This document shows positions 9,495-17,773 of a DNA stretch of 39,168 bases, one piece after another. The notes beneath the pieces were generated by a model. The model was given only the letters and a program-made list of their open reading frames with translations. It had not been told where the DNA came from and made no database searches. Made by a program: the position numbers and the translations under genes. The stretch is from an uncultured Prevotella sp. (lineage in GTDB: Bacteria > Bacteroidota > Bacteroidia > Bacteroidales > Bacteroidaceae): assembly GCA_947167845.1 (NCBI GenBank), contig CAMVJQ010000020.1, positions 1-39,168 of the forward strand, given 5' to 3'. Numbering within the stretch: the stretch's first letter is position 1; each line of letters begins with the position of its first letter.

Positions 9495-11207
9495 TTAATA
9501 ATTCTTACTATAATTTTCACTCGAACTGTAGCCCGGATTCTGCTTCAGCACGGGGCAGATGTTCAAGTCTTCCAGCGGTACTGGCATATACAGTTTCGGC
9601 TCCGTGTTCAACTTGGCGGCCACTGCATTACCCTTACCCGACAATTTACGCTTCATCAGATCCAGCATCGGCGCATAGACAGTCACCGTGGCCGACTGAT
9701 CAGCCATGATGGTGCTATAGTCCACGCCTTCCATGTGGCGGTAGGCGTAGCGCAGCAGGTCATACCAGCGCTTGCCCTCAAAGGCCAGTTCGCGCAGGCG
9801 CTCTGCCAGCACCAGGTCCTCGACACTGCTGACACTGCCACGGAACGTGTTCCACTTCAGGGAGTCAACCTCATTATGCCTTGAGCGCAGATTCACGGTC
9901 TTCACCAGTTCAAAGGCCGACTGCAGATGAGCCACGTCGTCATCACCGGTGGCAAGAGCCGCCAGGGCCTCGGCCTTCATCAGCATCACATCCGACAGGC
10001 GATAGACGATATAGTTCAACCCCAGCGTGCTGGAATAAGACTGGTTCTTGGTCTCCGCAGCAGACGTGGTCGTTGTCGGATAGGAGGCAGAGGTCGATAC
10101 GTACTTGCGTATCTCCAGACCGTCGAAGTCGCCCACTGTCACCACGGAGTTGTAAGTACTCGTCATGCCGCGCCAGTCGGCCGACACGTTGGCAGAAGTG
10201 AACACCTCGCCACCGTTTCTGAAGATGCTCGAAGCATAGAGATACGGCACAGCACCCGATGCATCACGATAGTGATTGTAGTACTGTGTAGAGGCAACGT
10301 TCGTATTGCTGCTGCCGTCAAACTGCAACTCAAGGATACTCTCCTCTGCATTCTTCAGAATAAAGATGTCACGGAAAGCCTGGCGGCCTTCAGCCAGCCA
10401 GTAGTCCTTTTCCAGGATCTCACCGCGCTGCGCCTTATGCTGTGCTTTCTTCGAGGCGATCACCTTGTCGCAATAGGCGATGGCCTGCTCATAGTCAGCC
10501 GTGCTGTGCATCACGCTGCCGCGCCAGAGATAGATGTCAGCCTGCAGGGCATTGATGGCATCCCTGGTGAAATAGCCCACGCGGCGCCAGTCGGTATAGG
10601 CAGAGGCGGAGATGGCATTGCCTTCGGCTTCAGCCAGGTCGGCCAGGCATCCTGCCAGCACGGTCTCCGGACTCGACTGCGCCACGTTGCGATCCTGGCT
10701 GCTGTCGGTGAAGGCGCTCGTGATGTAAGGCACGTCGCGGAAGTTGCGCACCAGATAGAAATAGCACAGACTGCGGAGGGCCAGCATCTGCGAGCGGTCT
10801 GACAGATAGTCGCCGCGAGTATAAGAGGGATCCTCCTCCATCACGGCCTCCGCACGGGCAAGCACGATATTACATCTATTAATCACAGAGTATAGAGGCG
10901 ACCAGTCGGCAAACTGGTTGTCCGACTGGGTATTCCCCAGATTGATCTCAGCGAGATCCTCCTGCAGTGTACTCGATACGCTGGCCACGGGCACCATCTC
11001 CTCCGAGCGCAAGCCGCCCCAGACGATAAGCCGCGAAATGACATTGGCATTGATCATTCCCTGATAGGCACCATTGACCATCAACTGCACATCGGACTTG
11101 GATTTCCAGAAGTCCTCGTCCACAGTCTTGTCCTCAGGCAGGATGAGCGTGTCCACACAGGACACGAGCATCAAGCCGGCGACGATCATTGTTATATATT
11201 TCTTCAT
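9495..11207 (-). CDS. SusD/RagB-family outer-membrane glycan-binding lipoprotein
   Basis: This is the SusD partner of the SusC encoded directly upstream. It is about 570 residues from the ATG at 11207. A longer reading to 11240 adds MKKRNNEELKS, which is only the translated AT-rich junction, so I prefer the internal start. The lipobox is LMLVSC (Cys17), then VDTLILPED. SusD signatures are the N-terminal 'EDFWKSKSDVQLMVNGAYQGM', the TPR-like 'RSLCYFYLVRNFRDVPYI', 'NALQADIYLWRG', and the C-terminal 'LAERLRELAFEGKRWYDLLRYAYRHM'. The protein ends 'PVLKQNPGYSSSENYSKNY', normal for the family. It lies third in the operon and would bind glycan at the cell surface over the SusC barrel. The substrate is not readable from the sequence. 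Confidence 0.95.
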   Translation of the reverse strand: MKKYITMIVAGLMLVSCVDTLILPEDKTVDEDFWKSKSDVQLMVNGAYQGMINANVISRLIVWGGLRSEEMVPVASVSSTLQEDLAEINLGNTQSDNQFADWSPLYSVINRCNIVLARAEAVMEEDPSYTRGDYLSDRSQMLALRSLCYFYLVRNFRDVPYITSAFTDSSQDRNVAQSSPETVLAGCLADLAEAEGNAISASAYTDWRRVGYFTRDAINALQADIYLWRGSVMHSTADYEQAIAYCDKVIASKKAQHKAQRGEILEKDYWLAEGRQAFRDIFILKNAEESILELQFDGSSNTNVASTQYYNHYRDASGAVPYLYASSIFRNGGEVFTSANVSADWRGMTSTYNSVVTVGDFDGLEIRKYVSTSASYPTTTTSAAETKNQSYSSTLGLNYIVYRLSDVMLMKAEALAALATGDDDVAHLQSAFELVKTVNLRSRHNEVDSLKWNTFRGSVSSVEDLVLAERLRELAFEGKRWYDLLRYAYRHMEGVDYSTIMADQSATVTVYAPMLDLMKRKLSGKGNAVAAKLNTEPKLYMPVPLEDLNICPVLKQNPGYSSSENYSKNY

Positions 11208-11244
11208 ACTCTTCAATTCTTCATTATTTCTTTTTTTCATTTCA

Positions 11245-14200
11245 TCAAAGTCCTACGTTCAAAGTAAAGGTGAACTGCTTCGAACGAGGCGTCTGCGAAG
11301 CATCGGCAGCCACGCCATAGCCGGAGGGCGAAACCTCAGGATCGACGCCGCTGTACTTGGTCCAGACGTACAGGTTGTTCATTGATATATAAGCCTGCAA
11401 CTGATTCAGTCCCCACTTCTTGATCAACTTCTTGTCGAAATTATAGGCAAGTTGCAAGTTCTGGAAACGCACGAAACCGCCATTCTCCACATACCTGTCA
11501 GAGGGCTGGAAGTTATAAGAAGAATTATACATGGCACGCGGGATGGGCGTCTCGTCACCATCCGTACGCCAGCGGTAGTTCACGGATGCACACTGGTTGT
11601 AGGTGTTGTACATCATCTCGAGGTTCTGGCGTGCCAGGTTCACCACCTTATTGCCGAAGCGGTACATGAAGCGGGTCTTCAGGCTCCAGTTGCCGAAACG
11701 GAAGGTGAAGTTGAATCCACCATTGATCTTCGGCAGTGAGTTACCCAGATAGACCACGTCGAGTTCGTTGATCTGGCCGTCGTTGTTGATGTCCTGATAG
11801 ATGGCATCACCGCCCTGGTAGGTATAGGTAGAAGAGCCGGTACCGTTGTTGTTCACATAGTTGAACACCTGATGCACGGGATGGCCCTGCAGCATGATGA
11901 CTCTGCCGTCCTGGTCGCGCGCCACGGGGAAGGTCTGGCCTGCTGCCAGGCGCTTGTTGATCTCTGCCTCGTAGGTGGCCGCATCCCAGCCGTTCTCCTT
12001 CTGCAGGTTCTCCAGATAGTCGTAACCGTACTGGTAGACACCCTGATAGCGGAAGCCGTAGATGGAGCCCAGCGAGTTGTTCAACTGCACGCGAAGCGGC
12101 CAGTTACCACGCTGCGTGACGAGCCAGGGAGACTCTGTCTTACCGTTGGAATAGTTAGTATAATAGGTATTCAAGGCGTCGAGCACACTCTGGTCCATCT
12201 CCTTCAGCAGGTTGGAGTTCTGAGCCACGTTGAAGCCCACGTCCATCGAGAACTTGCCGGCCTTGATGATCTTATTGGCAGAGACGTTGATTTCCCAACC
12301 GTCGTTATCCATACGTCCAACATTGGCGTATGACAGAGTGCCGTAACCCACCATGGAGGGGATGGATACGGACTTCATCAGCAGGTCCTTGGTCTCCTTG
12401 TGGTAATAGTCGAAGTCGACCTCAATCTTGTCGTGGAGCAGGCCCAGGTTGAAACCGAAGTTATAACTGGTGGTCTTCTCCCAGCGGAGGTCGTCCAACT
12501 TCAGTCCGTCGAGCGTACCGATAGGCAGCAGGTTGGTACCGTCGCCATAGAAGCCGGCTGAGGTGCTATACGTATTAAAGAAGAGGTAGTTCGAACTCGG
12601 AGCCTTACCGTTGACGCCCCAAGAGGCACGGATTCCCAGCATCGAGAGCCACTCGCCCTTGATCTTCTCCATGAACTTCTCGTCGCTGATATTGTAACGG
12701 GCGGAGACACCTGGGAAGAGAGCCCACTTGTTTTTCGGGCCGAACTTGGAGTCACCGTCGGCACGCAGCGAGAAGCCCAGGTTGTATCGGCCGTCCTTAT
12801 AGGAGATGTGGCCGTTGTACAGCAGGTTCTGCGATGCCGAGCGGCTGCTTGGGCTCTGCATACCCCTCTCACTGCTCTTGAACGGGTTGTTGGGCAGCAG
12901 ATAGGCATCGATGGAAGAGGTGGTGATGCCCGGCGGCAGGTTGTTCTCTGCCAGGAACTGCTTGTTATACTTCTGCGTGCTCATCTCATAGCGGGCAAGC
13001 ATCGTGGCCGACCAGTCCTCATTCTTAAAATAAGGTGTGAACACCAACTCCACGCGCCCGCCGACCTTGAATCGGTTGGTCTCCGTGTTCGTCTGCACAT
13101 TATAGTTGGTGCTCGACCACTGATTGCTGGTCAGTGAGGCTGGGAAGAGCGTCGGCGTGCTGGAGGCGTAGATGTCAAAGTCCACACGGCCGTTAAGCGT
13201 CAGTCGGCTCTTGTCGGCCTCCACGCCCAGCAGTTCATACTTCACGCTGAAGTCCGGTGTCAGGCGATAGGTCTGCTCCTTCTCGTAGGCCAGATTGGCG
13301 ATAGCCACCGGATTGCCCAGATTCTTGATGGCAGCCAGTTCGTAGGACGAATAGTTACCGTCGCTGGGATAGAGCCCCGACTGGCTGGGATTCATGATAT
13401 AATACTCGCCGGTGTCATTGCCGTTGGCATCCTGACGGTAGATGCTCATGTTCGGAGCCATCTTCTGGGCCAGCGACATGATGTTGTTGCCATAGTTCCT
13501 GTCATTGCCCGTATAGGTCAGGGCGAAGTTGGTTGAGAAGCGGATACGGTCACTGACGTTGTAGTCGAGTACGAGTCGGGTGGTAAACTGCTTGAACTTC
13601 TGCTTGATCACCGTACCCGTCTGATGCTTATAACCGGCGGAGATACGGAAGGTCGCCTTTTCGCCACCACCAGTCAGGTTGACATTGACATCGTGCATCG
13701 CACCAAACTGCGTCACGGCCTTCACCCAGTCTGTATTATTGTTCCAGTTCTGATACTCCGACCAGGAGGTGTTGTAGTTCAACTCCTCGATATTCGTCGT
13801 GGCATCCGAGCGCTGCGAAGGATTATAGAAAGCCTCTTTCATCAGCATCGAGTAACTGTCACCGTCGAGCAGCGTATAGCCGTCAGGCTGCCATGTACCC
13901 GTAAACTTGTAAGAGAAATTCAGTCTTGGTTTACCGCGCACACCATGCTTCGTCGTGATGAGCAGCACACCGTTTGAGCCCTGTGCTCCCCAGACAGCCG
14001 TAGCGGCCGCGTCCTTCAGTACTGTGATACTTGCGATATCATCCACGTTCACAGAGAGCAGTGAGGCATATTGCTCCTCATTGGCATTCTGGAAGTCGAA
14101 GTTCTCATCAGGATTATCAAAAATCTTATCATCCACTACGATCAGCGGGTTGGCATCACCAGTGATAGTTGTCACACCACGCAGACGCATCGTCGTTCCT

Positions 14201-14706
14201 GCACCCAGGTTACCTGAGTTGGCCACGATGTCAAGACCGGCGATTTCACCTTGCAGTGCCTCGTCGGCAGAAGTGAAGGCCAGACCTTCCACATTCTCCA
14301 TCTTCAGTGCCTGCTGCGAGACTGACATCTCCTTCTTGGAGATCATCAGACCGCCGGAACTGCTACGCTTTGACTTCACCACGACTTCCTTCAACTGTGT
14401 GTCCTCCGGCTCCAACTTGACTTTGAAAACCGTCTGGTTGCCGATGTTCATCACCTTTGTCTTATCACCCACATACGAGAATACCAGTTTGTTTTTGGTA
14501 CTCTTGATCTGCATGGAGAAGTTACCATTGAAGTCTGTCTGAGTGGCCGACACGATACGGTTGTTGGCATCGCGCTCCACCACGTTACCCATCATTACAG
14601 GACCCTCTTTATCACTCAGGGTTCCAGATATACGCACGCCCTGTGCCATCAGCCCCAGGCTGAAGATACAAAGCAAAGCCGTAATCAATATTTTCTTGGT
14701 AATCAT
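11245..14706 (-). CDS. SusC/RagA-family TonB-dependent glycan importer
   Basis: This is an outer-membrane importer of 1153 residues. The signal peptide ends near 'SLGLMAQ'. A carboxypeptidase-D-regulatory-like domain covers about 24-100 ('RISGTLSDKEGPVMMGNVVERD', 'TQTDFNGNFSMQI'). A serine/lysine linker carries the conserved 'LKEVVVKSKRSS'. The plug spans about 135-260, with 'ADEALQGEIAGLDIV', 'GTTMRLRGVTTITGDANPLIVVDD' and 'ASITVLKDAAATAVWGAQGSNG'. The barrel follows and ends 'PRSKQFTFTLNVGL'. It is the second gene of the operon, 32 bp after the 922-residue FAS1 gene. Only modest similarity to the second SusC (2244-5564) is visible, so the two importers probably differ in specificity or fragment size. 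TonB energisation and pairing with the downstream SusD are family knowledge. Confidence 0.96.
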   Translation of the reverse strand: MITKKILITALLCIFSLGLMAQGVRISGTLSDKEGPVMMGNVVERDANNRIVSATQTDFNGNFSMQIKSTKNKLVFSYVGDKTKVMNIGNQTVFKVKLEPEDTQLKEVVVKSKRSSSGGLMISKKEMSVSQQALKMENVEGLAFTSADEALQGEIAGLDIVANSGNLGAGTTMRLRGVTTITGDANPLIVVDDKIFDNPDENFDFQNANEEQYASLLSVNVDDIASITVLKDAAATAVWGAQGSNGVLLITTKHGVRGKPRLNFSYKFTGTWQPDGYTLLDGDSYSMLMKEAFYNPSQRSDATTNIEELNYNTSWSEYQNWNNNTDWVKAVTQFGAMHDVNVNLTGGGEKATFRISAGYKHQTGTVIKQKFKQFTTRLVLDYNVSDRIRFSTNFALTYTGNDRNYGNNIMSLAQKMAPNMSIYRQDANGNDTGEYYIMNPSQSGLYPSDGNYSSYELAAIKNLGNPVAIANLAYEKEQTYRLTPDFSVKYELLGVEADKSRLTLNGRVDFDIYASSTPTLFPASLTSNQWSSTNYNVQTNTETNRFKVGGRVELVFTPYFKNEDWSATMLARYEMSTQKYNKQFLAENNLPPGITTSSIDAYLLPNNPFKSSERGMQSPSSRSASQNLLYNGHISYKDGRYNLGFSLRADGDSKFGPKNKWALFPGVSARYNISDEKFMEKIKGEWLSMLGIRASWGVNGKAPSSNYLFFNTYSTSAGFYGDGTNLLPIGTLDGLKLDDLRWEKTTSYNFGFNLGLLHDKIEVDFDYYHKETKDLLMKSVSIPSMVGYGTLSYANVGRMDNDGWEINVSANKIIKAGKFSMDVGFNVAQNSNLLKEMDQSVLDALNTYYTNYSNGKTESPWLVTQRGNWPLRVQLNNSLGSIYGFRYQGVYQYGYDYLENLQKENGWDAATYEAEINKRLAAGQTFPVARDQDGRVIMLQGHPVHQVFNYVNNNGTGSSTYTYQGGDAIYQDINNDGQINELDVVYLGNSLPKINGGFNFTFRFGNWSLKTRFMYRFGNKVVNLARQNLEMMYNTYNQCASVNYRWRTDGDETPIPRAMYNSSYNFQPSDRYVENGGFVRFQNLQLAYNFDKKLIKKWGLNQLQAYISMNNLYVWTKYSGVDPEVSPSGYGVAADASQTPRSKQFTFTLNVGL

Positions 14707-14738
14707 ATTTCTTAACTCTTAATTCTCACGCTTAATTC

Positions 14739-17507
14739 TTAGTACATTCCAGAGTCGAGGGGCTCGGAGAGTTCATGAATCACACAGAATGACGACGTAT
14801 AGATCTGGGTTGCCTGCGTACGGGATGCATTGAACCAATAGTCACGCGCCATCAGATTACATTTCTTGGAGGAGTCGCCGGCATCGATTGTGTGAGTCGT
14901 GCCTTTCTCGTCCCTTACATAGAGTTTGCCGTCACCGCCACTCACCTGCAACTCGAGGGCGAGTCCCAGGTTGTCAGTACTCAGACTGTTGAAGCGGCCA
15001 CCGTCCACAGTGTTGTCGGCATAGACCGAAGTGCTCTGGAAATGATAGCATGCGAAGTTGTGCATGCGGTCGATCATGCTGCGGGCCCTCTCCTTGGCCT
15101 GATCAGCCGAAGCGCCTTCGGCATCAGCATACTGCTCATAGAGAGCCTGCACGTCGTCCCACGTCGGAAGGCCATTGGCATAGGCCTTCTGCATGGCATC
15201 ATTGTTGGGAGCATACAATGTATAATTATAGGTATTAAACATCTTCACGTTTTCGTCGAGGCAACTGTTACCCACTCGGCTACTGCCGCTTCCGCGGTCG
15301 CTGGTGAAGATGACGTAAGCATCCTGCTCAGAAGTGCCGAAGTCGCCTGGCTCACTGCTGATGCCGGCCCAGGTCAGGAGGTCGCTGGCCGAGAAGCCTG
15401 CACACAGTTCATAGAACTGTGAGAACTGGCTGTAGTTGCGGAGCGTGCGGCTGACGCTGTTGCGCGGCGACTCTATCACGCGGTCGATACGGTAGGCAGT
15501 ACCGTTCTTTTCATTGTAGACTGTAGTGATGGTCGCGGGAGTCAGCCCGTTGTCAATCTGCTGTCCGCTCATCACCTGGGCACCCTCACCGCCGCCAGTC
15601 ACGCGGATCTCGCCGCCATGCTTGGTCTTGTAGTAGTTGTTCTGGCCGAGCACCTCGTCACTGCCGAGCACCACGGTATGGTAATTGAGGATGTCGACAA
15701 GCAGAGCGCGCCACTCGTCGACACCGACGAAGGCACCGCCGTTCATCACGTCGCCCACTGTATTGGTCTGAGGATCGTAGCGATAAGCGACACAACGGAC
15801 AGTTGCCTTAGAGCCTGTAGTATCATAATAGAAGCGAAGCGCACGGGGTTCGCTATGACCAAGATAGACAGGATCGACATAGTATCTGTTGAACGCATTG
15901 TCATCCGGGATGAAGAAAGCGAACTTACTGCTCATGGCCATCAGATAGTAGCGGAAGTCCACATTCAACTTCTGATCGCTATCCGGTTCCTTGACGGCCC
16001 AGTTCATCACCTGCATATCGGGATAGACTGACGACGGAGCCATCACACTCTGATACTCATCGGGAGCAATCAGTTCGTTCATCTTATAGATGACACCGTT
16101 GTTGGCAATCTTGATGTCATACTTGCCATCCGACTTCTTGGATATCTTATCAGTTGTGATACCCATATACTCATTAGCGTCGTTCTGGATGCCCTCGAAC
16201 TTGCTGGGCACGGTAGAGATAAACGAAGGCTTCATGAGGTTGTTCAGGAAGGCGGTCAGGATCTCCGGACGCTTTGAGTGGAGCGAATCGAGGTTCTCTG
16301 CCAGATGCTCTTCGGTATTCTCGCTCTCCTGATATTTTCCATAAAGGTCTATCAGATAGGCACCGTCGCCACCTTTCAGGAAGAACTTCTTCACAGCCTC
16401 ATTGGTAGGAACAAACATAGCGGCCACGTCGGCAATCGTATAGTCGACACCTCCCGACAAGCCGTTGGGGCTGTACTGATTCCAGCCCGGGTCGAAGTTC
16501 AGCAGATAAGAGCCGCTGACGATGTTGCCGTCAGGATCGGTCGACTGACGGTGACTGGTCTTGCTGTTCAGATAGCGCACCTCATAGATCTTGTCGATGG
16601 TCGGCGTGTTGGGCTGCTCCTGTGCCCAGGCATTATAACTGTTGGTCACAGCCTGGTTCTCAAACGGGGCACAGAAATAGTCGAGCACGCGGCTGAAGTA
16701 GGAGGTCTCGTCATCATTGCGCAGCATCTGAGCCATGTTGCCCGGCGGCACGATGACGTCCTGCATCTGGTGGATATATCCGTTCTGGCAGGTGATGTCG
16801 CTTTTGATGATCTGGTCGTTGAACACATACGCCATTCCGTCTGAATAAGACGTACCTGTCAGGATGGCGAAGTCGCTGTTGTCACCAAGCGTCGTGATGT
16901 CATTGTTGAGCATGTGCTCACGGGTGAAGTGGACCATCATCGGGCGCGTGGCGTCGCTGACGATGTACAGGCCCCCGTTGCGATACTGATCCCAGTACTT
17001 GTTGTTCTTGGGCATCAGGCTCCCGCTGGTGATGTGCTGAATGGTGTCAATCACATTGAGGCTGGTCTGGTGCTTCATGGCCACACCCCTTGATACCGAC
17101 CCCTCGGCACTACTCGAGTTGCTCACGTTCGACATCATGTTGACAAGCAGGGCATTGTCAAGCATCGAACTGTAAAGCAACATCTTCTTCTGGGCCGTGC
17201 TGAGTTGAGAATAACTCGTCACGCCCCAGTCATTCGACTGAAAGAACCGCTCGAATGCTTCGTCATTGGCGGGGAACACGGTCTTCGAACCTGTGCGGTT
17301 GAGGATCTCGGCATAGCCCAGGTCATCCACCAGTTTCAGATAGGTAGAAAAGGTTCCCGTCAAGTTCGTCGGGTTCTTCAGTTCCTGATAGATGCTCTCA
17401 CCAAGCCACGAGGGCTTACTGTCAGCATCCACTGCCTCGTTCTTTTCAACACAGGCAGACATCAGTCCCGTTAAAACGAGAGAGACACAGAAAATGATTT
17501 TTTTCAT
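14739..17507 (-). CDS. Large multi-FAS1 (fasciclin) surface lipoprotein
   Basis: This is the first gene of the operon: 922 residues, signal peptide with lipobox LMSAC (Cys19) followed by VEKNEAVDADS, fitting surface export. I see four FAS1-like modules. They lie at about 45-260 ('FSTYLKLVDDLGYAEIL', 'KTVFPANDEAFERFF', 'NGYIHQMQDVIVPP'), 265-480 ('AAMFVPTNEAVKKFF', 'NGVIYKMNELIAPD'), 485-690 ('FAFFIPDDNAFNRYY', 'GTAYRIDRVIESP') and 695-915 ('FSQFYELCAGF', 'NYTLYAPNNDAMQKAY', 'CVIHELSEPL'). Each has the hydrophobic-P-x-N/D-x-A signature near its start and a 'G-x-h-h-x-h' strand near its end. The modules carry large insertions, so they are longer than textbook FAS1. Position ahead of SusC suggests a glycan-binding or scaffolding subunit. 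It has no terminal beta domain like that of the other two FAS1 proteins. Confidence 0.85.
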   Translation of the reverse strand: MKKIIFCVSLVLTGLMSACVEKNEAVDADSKPSWLGESIYQELKNPTNLTGTFSTYLKLVDDLGYAEILNRTGSKTVFPANDEAFERFFQSNDWGVTSYSQLSTAQKKMLLYSSMLDNALLVNMMSNVSNSSSAEGSVSRGVAMKHQTSLNVIDTIQHITSGSLMPKNNKYWDQYRNGGLYIVSDATRPMMVHFTREHMLNNDITTLGDNSDFAILTGTSYSDGMAYVFNDQIIKSDITCQNGYIHQMQDVIVPPGNMAQMLRNDDETSYFSRVLDYFCAPFENQAVTNSYNAWAQEQPNTPTIDKIYEVRYLNSKTSHRQSTDPDGNIVSGSYLLNFDPGWNQYSPNGLSGGVDYTIADVAAMFVPTNEAVKKFFLKGGDGAYLIDLYGKYQESENTEEHLAENLDSLHSKRPEILTAFLNNLMKPSFISTVPSKFEGIQNDANEYMGITTDKISKKSDGKYDIKIANNGVIYKMNELIAPDEYQSVMAPSSVYPDMQVMNWAVKEPDSDQKLNVDFRYYLMAMSSKFAFFIPDDNAFNRYYVDPVYLGHSEPRALRFYYDTTGSKATVRCVAYRYDPQTNTVGDVMNGGAFVGVDEWRALLVDILNYHTVVLGSDEVLGQNNYYKTKHGGEIRVTGGGEGAQVMSGQQIDNGLTPATITTVYNEKNGTAYRIDRVIESPRNSVSRTLRNYSQFSQFYELCAGFSASDLLTWAGISSEPGDFGTSEQDAYVIFTSDRGSGSSRVGNSCLDENVKMFNTYNYTLYAPNNDAMQKAYANGLPTWDDVQALYEQYADAEGASADQAKERARSMIDRMHNFACYHFQSTSVYADNTVDGGRFNSLSTDNLGLALELQVSGGDGKLYVRDEKGTTHTIDAGDSSKKCNLMARDYWFNASRTQATQIYTSSFCVIHELSEPLDSGMY

Positions 17508-17571
17508 AAATAGCTATTAATTGTTTGATTTGTTATTGCGCGCATTTAGTTGTTAGTATACTATCAGTGTG

Positions 17572-17603
17572 CAAAAATAAGCAAAAAAAGTGAAACGTCC
17601 AAA
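17572..17603 (-). promoter_or_regulatory. Bacteroidota-type promoter of the seven-gene FAS1/SusCD operon
   Basis: On the minus strand TTTG (17600-17603), a 20-bp spacer and TATTTTTG (17572-17579) match the Bacteroidota -33/-7 consensus. This lies about 65 bp before the first ATG, leaving a leader of roughly 55-60 nt. A 6-bp inverted repeat AACGTC/GACGTT (17594-17599 and 17609-17614) flanks the -33 element and is a candidate operator. Confidence 0.75.
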
Positions 17604-17714
17604 AAAAAGACGTTCAAATATCCAAATCCGTCATTTTTTATAGTATTTGGAGCAAAACACAAAGAAATAGCCTTCTCTATGGCCGCCATCGCTCTATGAC
17701 ACTACAGACGAAAT

Positions 17715-17745
17715 CACCCTCCCGCCTCAAAAGAGGGGGAGGGTG
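17715..17745 (-). terminator. GC-rich hairpin after the 577-residue lipoprotein gene
   Basis: A 9-bp stem (CACCCTCCC with GGGAGGGTG) extended by 4 bp beyond a bulged G, 29 bp past the stop at 17774. There is no T-run on the minus strand, so termination strength is uncertain. It separates that gene from the operon promoter at 17572-17603. The 17508-17773 gap holds nothing else I recognise. Confidence 0.5.
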
Positions 17746-17773
17746 AACATCTGTTTATTTATCAGGAGTCGGA

